A stretch of 64,000 nt of DNA. Source: Pseudomonas sp. URMO17WK12:I2. GTDB taxonomy: Bacteria; Pseudomonadota; Gammaproteobacteria; Pseudomonadales; Pseudomonadaceae. This document shows positions 42,751-50,792 of this stretch, one piece after another; positions within the stretch are counted from its first letter, which is position 1; each line of letters begins with the position of its first letter. The notes beneath the pieces were generated by a model, which ran no database searches, had not been told where the DNA came from, and worked only from the letters and a program-made list of their open reading frames with translations. The position numbers and the translations under genes are program-made. The stretch lies in the NCBI RefSeq assembly GCF_003253735.1, contig NZ_QKYW01000002.1, positions 706,367-770,366 of the forward strand, written 5' to 3'.

Positions 42751-43062
42751 ATGAACAGCGAAGAGATGGACCTGGACGAAGTGATCAAGGCCCTGGCCCA
42801 CCCGGTGCGCCGCGACATTCTGCGCTGGCTGAAAGAGCCTGAAGCACACTTCGTGCAGCCCGATCATTCCTTCGATATCGGTGTATGCGCCGGCAAGTTC
42901 GACCAGGCCACCGGATTGTCGCAATCCACGGTTTCGGCCCATCTGGCCACCCTGCAGCGCGCCGGCCTGGTGACCAGCCGCAAGGTCGGCCAATGGAATT
43001 TCTTCAAACGCAACGATGCGGCCATCGCGGCCTTCATCGAGCGAATCACCCGCGATCTCTGA
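42751..43062 (+). CDS. ArsR-family helix-turn-helix regulator
   Basis: 103 residues from the ATG at 42751, preceded by AGGAGAG; the open frame runs further upstream through the MITE-like element and is rejected. The winged helix has DEVIKALAHPVRRDILRWLK, then ATGLSQSTVSAHLATLQRAG and VTSRKVGQWNFFKRN. A single cysteine (Cys48 region, IGVCAGKFD) might sense thiols or electrophiles. It is 79 bases ahead of the alkene reductase and likely represses that operon until reactive compounds are present. Confidence 0.86.
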   Translation: MNSEEMDLDEVIKALAHPVRRDILRWLKEPEAHFVQPDHSFDIGVCAGKFDQATGLSQSTVSAHLATLQRAGLVTSRKVGQWNFFKRNDAAIAAFIERITRDL

Positions 43063-43141
43063 CCCCAGGTGATCGTCAAGAACCGAACCTTTTGACCCAT
43101 CCATCAACCCATACCGAGCGAATGTTTCGAGGATCTAGGCA

Positions 43142-44191
43142 ATGACCACACTGTTCGACCCCATCAAGATTGGCGATCTGGAACTCGCCAACCGCGTCAT
43201 CATGGCACCGCTGACCCGTTGCCGCGCCGATGAAGGCCGCGTGCCCAACGCCCTGATGGCCGAGTACTACGTACAACGCGCCTCGGCTGGCCTGATCATC
43301 AGCGAGGCCACCTCGGTCACGCCCATGGGCGTGGGCTATCCGAACACTCCCGGCATCTGGTCCGACGACCAGGTACGTGGCTGGAGCGGTATCACCAAGG
43401 CCGTGCACGCCAACGGCGGCAAGATCGTCCTGCAACTGTGGCACGTGGGCCGCATCTCCGACCCGGTGTATCTGGACGGCGAACTGCCGGTTGCCCCCAG
43501 CGCCATCAAGCCGGCCGGCCACGTCAGCCTGATCCGCCCGATGAAGGACTTCGTGACCCCACGCGCGCTGGAAAGCGAAGAGATCGCCGATGTCGTCGAG
43601 GCCTACCGCCAGGGTGCGGAGAACGCCAAGGCCGCCGGCTTCGACGGCGTGGAAATCCATGCTGCCAACGGTTACCTGCTCGACCAGTTCCTGCAGGACA
43701 GCACCAACCAGCGTACCGACAACTACGGCGGCAGCCTGGAAAACCGCGCCCGCCTGTTGCTGGAAGTCACCGATGCGGTTCTGAGCGTATGGCAACCGGG
43801 CCGTGTTGGCGTGCACCTGGCGCCGCGCGCCGACAGCCACGACATGGGCGACTCCAACCGCGCCGAAACCTTCACCTACGTAGCCCGCGAGTTGGGCAAG
43901 CGCAACATCGCCTTCCTCTGCGCCCGTGAGCACGAAGCCGACGACAGCCTGTCGCCAAGCCTGAAACAAGCATTCGGCGGCGTGTTCATCGCCAACGAAG
44001 GCTTCACCAAGGACCAGGCCAACGCCTGGCTGGCCAGCGGCAAGGCCGACGCGGTGGCATTCGGCGTGCCCTTCATCGCCAACCCGGACCTGCCCGAGCG
44101 TCTGCGTCAGGACGCACCGCTAAACGAGCCGCACAAGGAAACCTTCTACGGCTCCGGCCCGGTCGGTTATATCGATTACCCGCGCCTGTAA
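43142..44191 (+). CDS. Alkene reductase, Old Yellow Enzyme family (XenB/NemA-like)
   Basis: 349 residues, FMN TIM-barrel. Family marks are LFDPIKIGDLELANRVIMAP, PLTRCRADEGRVPNALMAEY, the active-site pair in EIHAANGYLLDQFLQDSTNQ (His-Ala-Ala-Asn), then QRTDNYGGSLENRARLLLEV and DYPRL at the C-terminus. It reduces electrophilic alkenes, N-ethylmaleimide-type compounds and nitro esters with NAD(P)H. Cotranscribed with an ArsR-type regulator. It ends at a good terminator. Confidence 0.9.
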   Translation: MTTLFDPIKIGDLELANRVIMAPLTRCRADEGRVPNALMAEYYVQRASAGLIISEATSVTPMGVGYPNTPGIWSDDQVRGWSGITKAVHANGGKIVLQLWHVGRISDPVYLDGELPVAPSAIKPAGHVSLIRPMKDFVTPRALESEEIADVVEAYRQGAENAKAAGFDGVEIHAANGYLLDQFLQDSTNQRTDNYGGSLENRARLLLEVTDAVLSVWQPGRVGVHLAPRADSHDMGDSNRAETFTYVARELGKRNIAFLCAREHEADDSLSPSLKQAFGGVFIANEGFTKDQANAWLASGKADAVAFGVPFIANPDLPERLRQDAPLNEPHKETFYGSGPVGYIDYPRL

Positions 44192-44208
44192 TTTTCCTTA
44201 GCATCAGC

Positions 44209-44238
44209 AAAAAGCCCGCATAAAAACGCGGGCTTTTT
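44209..44238 (+). terminator. Rho-independent terminator after alkene reductase
   Basis: AAAAAGCCCGC and GCGGGCTTTTT pair around an 8-base loop, with a T-run on the plus strand and an A-run on the other side, 18 bases after the stop codon. Confidence 0.88.
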
Positions 44239-44359
44239 GTTGGCTGGCGACTCCCTGGAACATCAGCTGCGTAGGGCGGCCCCGGTACGCCCTACCGTCT
44301 GAAACGCTGTAAACCTGTTTCAGACGTAGACAGCCGCAGGACCGCGCAGCAGATCGTTC

Positions 44360-45232
44360 TCAGCGGGCGTCGATTTGCTGCTGCAGGTTCTGAATCTGCG
44401 CCTGCAAGGTGTTGATGCTGCGGGTGGTCTGCGCGCGATAGGCATCGAACTCTGCGGTGCTGCTACCGCTGTTGCTGGCGGCCGGGCGGTTGTCCAGCTG
44501 GCTCTTGAGCACCAGCATGTCCTGCTCCAGGCGTTCGACCGCAGCATTGGCATTGCCAGCCTTTTTCAGCGCCTCGACCTCACCGGCCAGGCTCTTGACC
44601 TGGGTGGCCAGCTTGCCGGCGTCGCCCTGGCTGCTCTTGAGCGAGGCCAGCTCGGTTTTAAGATTTGCCAGCTCGCTTTTCAGTGCATCCTGGCTGTTGC
44701 CCAGGCTCTTCAGGCTGTCGCCGTATTTGCCGGCATCGCCCTGCTGGGCCTTGAGGTCGGCGACCAGCTGCTCGATGCGCTTGTCCTGCCCGCTCTGCTG
44801 GCCGCCGGCGGCTTGTTGCTGCTTGCCCAGTTCGGCGACCTTGTTCTCCAGCTGACGCACCTGCAATTTCAGCGCCTCGCTGCCGCTGGTGGAGCTGGAC
44901 TCGGCAGCCACCACTTTGCCGGTAATATCCTGAATACGCCCGGCCGCTTCTTCGCTGATCCGCGCGAAACTTTCCTGGGTGGCCACCAGTTGCTGCTCCA
45001 TCAGGCTGATCTGCTGGAAGCTCCACCAGCCCAGGCCCGCCAGGGCAATGCTCAGGGCACCGACCAGCGCCCACAGCGGCCCGGTGCTCGCCGCGCGCGG
45101 CACCTTGGCGGCACGCGGCGCAGCACCCGCGCGGGCGTAAGGCTGCGGCTCGGGCTCGAAATCGTCGTCATCGTGGCGATCCGGGGTCAGGCTGGGTACG
45201 TCATCGAATTCGTCGTGGGCATCGTTACGCAT
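44360..45232 (-). CDS. Hypothetical membrane protein with periplasmic coiled coil
   Basis: 290 residues from the ATG at 45232; the longer frame upstream gives unrelated sequence. The N-terminal 60 residues are acidic and disordered (DEFDDVPSLTPDRHDDDDFE), then one transmembrane helix (LWALVGALSIALAGLGWWSF, about residues 49-68), then about 200 residues of coiled coil rich in Gln, Leu, Lys and Ala (LKLQVRQLENKVAELGKQQQ and KSLAGEVEALKKAGNANAAV). Bitopic, coiled coil outside the cytoplasm. No domain recognised; sometimes such proteins are labelled ATPase without motifs. Confidence 0.75.
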   Translation of the reverse strand: MRNDAHDEFDDVPSLTPDRHDDDDFEPEPQPYARAGAAPRAAKVPRAASTGPLWALVGALSIALAGLGWWSFQQISLMEQQLVATQESFARISEEAAGRIQDITGKVVAAESSSTSGSEALKLQVRQLENKVAELGKQQQAAGGQQSGQDKRIEQLVADLKAQQGDAGKYGDSLKSLGNSQDALKSELANLKTELASLKSSQGDAGKLATQVKSLAGEVEALKKAGNANAAVERLEQDMLVLKSQLDNRPAASNSGSSTAEFDAYRAQTTRSINTLQAQIQNLQQQIDAR

Positions 45233-45438
45233 GGGAGGAGAACCTTGAGAAAACCAGGGTGGAGGCGAAGTGCGCGCAGTATACCGATTCACGGCTGGCG
45301 CTTGGGTGTCGTAGTGCCAGCAATCGACGACTCGCAACAGCATATCTATTGCGCTCAAAGACCTGTTCAAAGCAAGTCAGGTTCCCTGGAAGCAGGATGC
45401 TCGGAAGGGCGACCAATTGCCGCTACGCCGAACTTCAC

Positions 45439-46143
45439 TCAGTCCAAACAGCGAATCCACGAATATTGAAAAGACTTGGGCTGCTTTAGATGGTGCCGCC
45501 TCCGATAACTGCCAAACCCCTGCCCCGAACAATAGGTGCAAAGGTTCGAAGCCTCTATCTGCGAGGATTCAATACCTTCAGCCATCAAGAGCAATGTGCA
45601 GTAGCTGACCAGACTCAATCAGGCTTCACCATGGGAAGCCTGCGCCGAATCAGTATTGTGGGAGAGCCGGGAATCAAACCAAGGCGGCTGTGTTTCCCAC
45701 CACAATCGCCCATGGGTACGCTGCAACTGGTTGGTCAACTCTTTAGGCACTTCGTAACAGCACTCCATGATGCCGGGACCTATCGCAATCCTGAGGCTTT
45801 CCCGTGTGATACCAGCCATGGAAAAGGCACATAGCGAATTGGCGATCACGCCGTCCATCAAGCCTCGCCAGCCGGCGTGGATAGCGGCGGCAAGGCCGCC
45901 TGAGGTCGAACCCACCAGTATCGGCAAGCAGTCTGCGGTGATGATCGAGACAGGGCGAGGGCTGTGCGTAAAAACGGCATCAGCGCTTATTTCACCGGAC
46001 TTCTCGTTTCCCAGCATCTGCACTACTTGGCTGGAATGCTGCTGCCGGAGATAGAAAGTATCGGCAGGAACGGCTTCTTCCATGGGCAGACAGAACCCGT
46101 GATCGATGCTTGGTAGCTGGCTCAACAGCTTGGCCGAGTACAT
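45439..46143 (-). pseudogene. Laccase-domain (PgeF/YfiH-like) pseudogene, in-frame stop
   Basis: Multicopper polyphenol-oxidase-fold family, usually about 240 residues. The three metal/catalytic residues are intact in the first part: QQHSSQVV, ITADCLPILVG and IHAGWRGLMDGV. The open frame stops after 174 codons at TGA (45619-45621). The same frame then continues for some 59 codons with SNLCTYCSGQGFGSYRRR, the expected C-terminal signature of the family, ending at TGA 45439. Full length with the stop read through is 234 residues. Base composition is lower in GC than neighbours, suggesting acquired DNA that is decaying. A truncated functional protein cannot be excluded. The housekeeping pgeF would be elsewhere. 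Confidence 0.72.
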
Positions 46144-46250
46144 GGCGAATCACCCGATGTTCAGCGAATAAGCCTCCACCCTAACCCAAGGTCGCAGCTA
46201 ATCGAATCGGCTATTTCTTGCCATTTCTAGCTTGACCTTTAAGTGGCGAC

Positions 46251-47237
46251 TCAGCCCTGCGCCTTCCACCAGCGACAGAACTCGTCCAGCGCCGGCCACA
46301 GGCCATGGCTTGCCTGGTAGTCCAGGTGCTCACGGGCCTGGCTGATATCCAGGGAAAAGTCGCGGCTCATCACGTCCACCGCCAGCCGCGTCAGCGTCGG
46401 CTCGGGGCGACCGGGCAGCAGGCTGCATGTGCCTTCGCTGACGGTGGCCAGGCTGCGCGCCAGGGCCACCGGCACGTGGCGGGTGACCGGCGGCAGCTCT
46501 AGCTGGCGCAGCACGTAGTTGACCACGTCCCACAACGGCAGCGGCGCGCCGTTGCTGATGTTGTAGGCTTTGCCGAGCGCCGGCCCGGCAGCCAGCAAGG
46601 CGCCGAACAGGGCATCGTTGAGGTTGTGCACGCTGGTGAAGTCGACCTTGTTCAGGCCGTTGCCGATGATCGCCAGGCGGCCCTTGCGTTGCAGGGCAAT
46701 CAGCCGCGGGAAGATGCTCACGTCCCCGGCGCCGGTCACGAAGCGCGGCCGCAGCGCCAGCACTTCCAGGCCAAATTCCTGAGCGCCGAACAGGCGCTGT
46801 TCGGCAAGAAACTTGGTGCGCGCATAATGGTTGGCGAAACGTTTGGGCACCTGTTCTTCACGCAGCCCGAGGTGATCTCCGCCATCGAAATAGATCGACG
46901 GCGAAGACAGATGCACCAGGCGGCGCACCCCGCGCTTGAGGCAGGCCTCGATGACGTTCTCGGTGAGCACCACGTTGCCCTGGTGGAAGTACTCGTAGCG
47001 CCCCCAGAGGCCAACGGCACCGGCGCAGTGCACCACCGCCTCGACGTCACTGCACAGCGACAGCGCCAGCTCGGGATCGGCCAGGTCGCCGGGCGTGAAT
47101 TGCGCACCGCGGCGGATCAGGTGCTCGAACGCTTCCTCGCGGCGGCCGGTGACGCGCACGTCCAGGCCCTGCTCGAGGGCGAACCGCGCGAACCGCCCGC
47201 CAATGAACCCGCTTGCTCCGGTGACCAGAATCTTCAT
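46251..47237 (-). CDS. NAD-dependent epimerase/3-beta-hydroxysteroid dehydrogenase-like protein
   Basis: 328 residues from ATG 47237 (a GTG lies one codon earlier) with GGAGG upstream. The extended-SDR cofactor motif is TGASGFIGGRFARFA; the active site Tyr-x-x-x-Lys is ANHYARTKFLAEQ; VVHCAGAVGLWGRYEYFHQG is typical of the 3-beta-HSD/NSDHL-like branch also containing OleD. C-terminal HNLNDALFGALLAA and NISNGAPLPLWDVV bind substrate. Probably reduces or oxidises a beta-keto/hydroxy lipid or sterol-like substrate; the substrate is unknown and no ole genes are adjacent. Confidence 0.82.
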   Translation of the reverse strand: MKILVTGASGFIGGRFARFALEQGLDVRVTGRREEAFEHLIRRGAQFTPGDLADPELALSLCSDVEAVVHCAGAVGLWGRYEYFHQGNVVLTENVIEACLKRGVRRLVHLSSPSIYFDGGDHLGLREEQVPKRFANHYARTKFLAEQRLFGAQEFGLEVLALRPRFVTGAGDVSIFPRLIALQRKGRLAIIGNGLNKVDFTSVHNLNDALFGALLAAGPALGKAYNISNGAPLPLWDVVNYVLRQLELPPVTRHVPVALARSLATVSEGTCSLLPGRPEPTLTRLAVDVMSRDFSLDISQAREHLDYQASHGLWPALDEFCRWWKAQG

Positions 47238-47298
47238 CACGCCCTCCGCTCGCTGCTGGGCGCACTATAAGGGGTTGCGCAAATTGCGGCAGCACTGC

Positions 47299-48192
47299 TC
47301 ACGCCAGCGGCACCAGATAATCGCCGGCATGGCGCTGCAGATGCCGGGTCAGCTGGTCGAGCAGCTCGCCACCGTTGCGCCAGTGATGCCAGTACAGCGG
47401 TACGTCGACGGGTCGGTCGGGCAACAGTTCGACCAGCTCGCCACGGGCCATGGCCTCGGTCATCTGCGGCTCGGGCACCATGCCCCAGCCCAGCCCTTCG
47501 GTGGTCAGGCGCAGGAAGCCCTCGGACGATGGGCACAGGTGATGCAGGAAGCTGCCTGACAGGCCCAGTTCGCTCAGGTAGCGATGCTGCAACTGGTCAT
47601 CCGGGCCGAACACGATGGCCGGCACCTGGGCGATGCGCTCGGCGCTCACCCCACCGGAAAAATGCCGGGCGATAAAGGCCGGGCTGGCCATGGCCCGGTA
47701 GCGCATGGCGCCCAGCGCCAGGCTGCGCGCACCGGATACCGGCCGCTCCGCCGCGCATACGCAGGCGGCCACATCGCCGGCACGCATGCGTTTGAGGCCT
47801 ACCTCCTGATCCTCGACCACCAATTCCAGGAGCACCCGATGGCCGGCGCAGAATTCCGCCACGGCCCTGGCCCACCAAGTGGCCAGGCTGTCGGCGTTGA
47901 TGGCGATGCGCAGGCGCTGGGTTTGCCCATCCGCTTCCAGGGCCGGCACCTGCTGTTGCAGGTCGCGTTCGAGCAAACGTACCTGCTGCACATGGTTGAG
48001 CAGCCGCCGGCCGACATCGGTAGGCGTCGGCGGCATGGCGCGCAATAGCACCGGCTGGCCAATACGCGCCTCCAGCAGCTTGATGCGCTGGGATACCGCC
48101 GATTGCGACAGGCCCAGCACCTGGGCGCCGCGCTCGAAGCCGGCCTGTTCGACCACCGCGGCCAGGGCGGCGAGCAACTTGTAATCGAGCAT
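47299..48192 (-). CDS. argP: LysR-family regulator ArgP (IciA)
   Basis: 297 residues as for E. coli ArgP. It begins MLDYKLLAALAAVVEQAGFE and has LGLSQSAVSQRIKLLEARIG in the helix-turn-helix, nearly invariant text for ArgP/IciA/LysG. LRIAINADSLATWWARAVAE and the C-terminal TTEGLGWGMVPEPQ are also characteristic. It is divergent from the LysE-type exporter gene, the classic argP/argO arrangement; it is expected to activate the exporter in response to arginine or lysine. Confidence 0.9.
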   Translation of the reverse strand: MLDYKLLAALAAVVEQAGFERGAQVLGLSQSAVSQRIKLLEARIGQPVLLRAMPPTPTDVGRRLLNHVQQVRLLERDLQQQVPALEADGQTQRLRIAINADSLATWWARAVAEFCAGHRVLLELVVEDQEVGLKRMRAGDVAACVCAAERPVSGARSLALGAMRYRAMASPAFIARHFSGGVSAERIAQVPAIVFGPDDQLQHRYLSELGLSGSFLHHLCPSSEGFLRLTTEGLGWGMVPEPQMTEAMARGELVELLPDRPVDVPLYWHHWRNGGELLDQLTRHLQRHAGDYLVPLA

Positions 48193-48300
48193 CTATTTTC
48201 CTAATGAGCGATCAGCACTATTGGTTTTTCTTATACAGGCGATCCGCGCACACTGATAGCCAGCAACCGGATACCCGGCGTTTTCCCAAGGACACTCATC

Positions 48301-48903
48301 ATGTGGCAGAGCTATACCAACGGCCTGGCGATCACCGCCGGGCTGATCATCGCCCTCGGCGCCCAGAACGCCTTCGTACTCGCCCAAAGCCTGCGCCGCG
48401 AACACCACCTATCGGTGGCGCTGCTGTGCATCGTCTGTGACGCGCTGCTGATCAGTGCCGGGGTATTCGGTCTGGCCACCCTGCTGTTGCAGAGCGAGTT
48501 GCTGCTCGGCATTGCGCGCTGGGGCGGCGCTGCGTTTCTGATCTGGTACGGCGCCCAGGCACTGCGGCGCGCCTGCCGTCCCGCCGGGCTGCAAGCACAG
48601 ACCGGCGCATCCCGTTCATTGCGCGCGGTGCTGCTGGCCACCCTGGCAGTGACCCTGCTCAACCCCCACGTGTACCTGGACACCGTGCTACTGATCGGCT
48701 CGCTTGGCGCTCAGCAGCCGGTGCCCTCGGCCTACGCCGCCGGAGCGGCCAGCGCGTCGATGCTGTGGTTCCTGTGCCTGGCGCTTGGTGCCGCCTGGCT
48801 GGCACCCTGGCTGGCCCGCCCGCTGACCTGGCGGATCATCGATCTGGTGGTCGCGGCGATGATGTTCGCCATCGCCTGGCAACTGATCGCCAACCCGCTG
48901 TAG
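48301..48903 (+). CDS. argO: Arginine/lysine exporter, LysE family
   Basis: 200 residues, six hydrophobic segments. The LysE/ArgO marks are LIIALGAQNAFVLAQSLRRE in helix 1, CIVCDALLISAGVFG, WGGAAFLIWYGAQALRRA and TLLNPHVYLDTVLLIGSLG. Inner-membrane export of basic amino acids. It sits divergent from argP with a 108-base gap that should hold the ArgP site. The pair matches the ArgP-ArgO control module. Confidence 0.9.
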   Translation: MWQSYTNGLAITAGLIIALGAQNAFVLAQSLRREHHLSVALLCIVCDALLISAGVFGLATLLLQSELLLGIARWGGAAFLIWYGAQALRRACRPAGLQAQTGASRSLRAVLLATLAVTLLNPHVYLDTVLLIGSLGAQQPVPSAYAAGAASASMLWFLCLALGAAWLAPWLARPLTWRIIDLVVAAMMFAIAWQLIANPL

Positions 48904-48966
48904 CCCCCGCATCACCACGGCCCCAACTGCTATGCTGGAGCCCGCCTGACATGCAACGGAGCAGCC

Positions 48967-49806
48967 GTGGAAACCAGCGTCTTTCTGATGGTCATCGCCG
49001 CCGCGGCCCTGCACGCCGGCTGGAACGCGCTGCTCAAGATCGGGCTGGATCGCTTTCTCACCGCCTCGCTGATCCAGATCGGCGCCGGCATCGTCGCCCT
49101 TCTCGCCCTGCCCTTCGTGGCCCTGCCAGAAGCAGCAGCCTGGCCGTGGATCATCCTCTCGGCGCTGCTGCACATCGGCTACAACCTGTTCTTGAGCCGC
49201 GCTTACCAGCACGGCGATCTTGGTCAGGTCTATCCGATCTCCCGCGGCAGTTCGCCGCTGTTGGTCGCCGCGTTGTCGGTAGTGCTGCTCGGCGAGGTAT
49301 TGCCGGCCGGCCAGTGGCTGGGCCTTGGCGTGCTGGTCGGCGGCATCTGGCTGATGGCGATCCGCGGCGGCCACGGCAAGAGCAGCAGCGGCCTTTTGAT
49401 CAATGCACTACTGACCGCACTGTTCATCGCCGGCTACACCCTGGCCGATGCCAGCGGTGCCCGCGCCAATGGCGACCCGCTGTCGTACTCGGCGTGGCTG
49501 TTCGCGGTCAACGGTCTGGTGATGGCGCTGGTGATCCTCGGCCAGCGCGGCCCGGCCGTGGTATCGGCGCTGGGGCCGCACTGGCGCGCCGGCCTGCTCG
49601 GCGGTGCGATGTCGATGCTGGCCTACAGCATCGCCATCTGGGCCATGACCCTGGCGCCGGTGGCACTGGTCTCGGCGTTGCGCGAAACCAGCGTGGTGTT
49701 CGCCCTGCTGATCGGCCGGCTATGGCTCAAGGAAAGCCTGCCGCCGATGCGCACCGCAGCCTGCGTGATCATCCTCGCCGGCGTGGCGATGATGAAGCTG
49801 GCCTGA
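48967..49806 (+). CDS. EamA/DMT-superfamily transporter
   Basis: 279 residues from a GTG start with GGAG upstream. About ten transmembrane helices in two EamA repeats: ALHAGWNALLKIGLDRFLTA and ISRGSSPLLVAALSVVLLGE in the first, SAWLFAVNGLVMALVILG and APVALVSALRETSVVFALLI in the second, with ESLPPMRTAACVIILAGVAM near the end. Inner-membrane exporter of unknown metabolite. It lies 63 bases after argO on the same strand. Confidence 0.86.
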   Translation: METSVFLMVIAAAALHAGWNALLKIGLDRFLTASLIQIGAGIVALLALPFVALPEAAAWPWIILSALLHIGYNLFLSRAYQHGDLGQVYPISRGSSPLLVAALSVVLLGEVLPAGQWLGLGVLVGGIWLMAIRGGHGKSSSGLLINALLTALFIAGYTLADASGARANGDPLSYSAWLFAVNGLVMALVILGQRGPAVVSALGPHWRAGLLGGAMSMLAYSIAIWAMTLAPVALVSALRETSVVFALLIGRLWLKESLPPMRTAACVIILAGVAMMKLA

Positions 49807-49980
49807 AACGCTCCGAAGGCTCTGGCCAGGTATCCCGCACAGTTGCTGCGTGGTTATGGCGTAGCCTCGGTGCTATGATCCCAGCCCTGCGTCGCAAAGG
49901 GTATAAACCCGCCGACGCTAGTTTGGCCGCCCGTGATCGGCCTTGCGCTCATCGCAACTGACCTGATTAGGAGAACAACC

Positions 49981-50562
49981 ATGGCTTTCGAATTGCCGCC
50001 GCTGCCCTACGCACACGATGCCCTGCAGCCGCACATCTCCAAGGAAACGTTGGAGTACCACCACGACAAGCACCACAACACCTATGTCGTGAACCTGAAC
50101 AACCTGGTGCCCGGCACCGAGTTCGAAGGCAAGAGCCTGGAAGAGATCGTCAAGACTTCCTCCGGCGGCATCTTCAACAACGCCGCCCAGGTGTGGAACC
50201 ACACCTTCTACTGGAACTGCCTGAGCCCGAACGGCGGCGGCCAGCCAAGCGGCGAACTGGCTGCGGCCATCGACAAGGCCTTCGGTTCCTTCGACAAGTT
50301 CAAGGAAGAGTTCAGCAAGGTCAGCATCGGCACCTTCGGTTCCGGCTGGGGCTGGCTGGTGAAGAAGGCTGACGGCTCCCTGGCCCTGGCCAGCACCATC
50401 GGCGCCGGCTGCCCGCTGACTTCCGGCGACACCCCGCTGCTGACCTGCGACGTCTGGGAACACGCCTACTACATCGACTACCGCAACGTGCGTCCGAAGT
50501 ATGTCGAGGCGTTCTGGAACCTGGTCAACTGGGACTTCGTGGCGAAGAACTTCGCTGCCTGA
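49981..50562 (+). CDS. sodB: Superoxide dismutase, iron type
   Basis: 193 residues from the ATG at 49981, preceded by AGGAG; an in-frame upstream start adds 16 residues with no support. It starts [20 protein letters not shown] like SodB proteins. Metal ligands are the His of [14 protein letters not shown] (His27), [10 protein letters not shown] (His74) and the Asp and His of [21 protein letters not shown] and the Gln-containing GGGQPSG region fit Fe rather than Mn type. Cytoplasmic. A good terminator follows. sodB next to bifA is a Pseudomonas arrangement I recall. Confidence 0.95.
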   Translation: MAFELPPLPYAHDALQPHISKETLEYHHDKHHNTYVVNLNNLVPGTEFEGKSLEEIVKTSSGGIFNNAAQVWNHTFYWNCLSPNGGGQPSGELAAAIDKAFGSFDKFKEEFSKVSIGTFGSGWGWLVKKADGSLALASTIGAGCPLTSGDTPLLTCDVWEHAYYIDYRNVRPKYVEAFWNLVNWDFVAKNFAA

Positions 50563-50580
50563 GACCTGGTGAATTAAAGG

Positions 50581-50617
50581 TGCCCTCCTGATGCGAGTCA
50601 GGGGGGCATTTTTTTAC
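50581..50617 (+). terminator. Rho-independent terminator after sodB
   Basis: TGCCCTCCTGA and TCAGGGGGGCA pair (one T-G wobble) around a 6-base loop and are followed by a run of seven or more T residues. Confidence 0.9.
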
Positions 50618-50792
50618 CTTTTGCAAAGTGACTGCATCGACAAGCGGTGCTCAAGACCTGCGGTTTCTTTCCGAAACAAAGCCCGGGTGCGACAAGATTG
50701 GGCCTCGCACGCATGCGGCCTTTGACTGCCAACGCGAGTTTGCCAATACTCAACTCCTAGCCGGCGCCGGGTATCGCACAAGGAACTGCCAT

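Noticed and set aside
50628..50792. N-terminal extension of bifA
   Set aside because: It begins directly after the sodB terminator and lacks family resemblance; the TTG at 50793 gives the family length.
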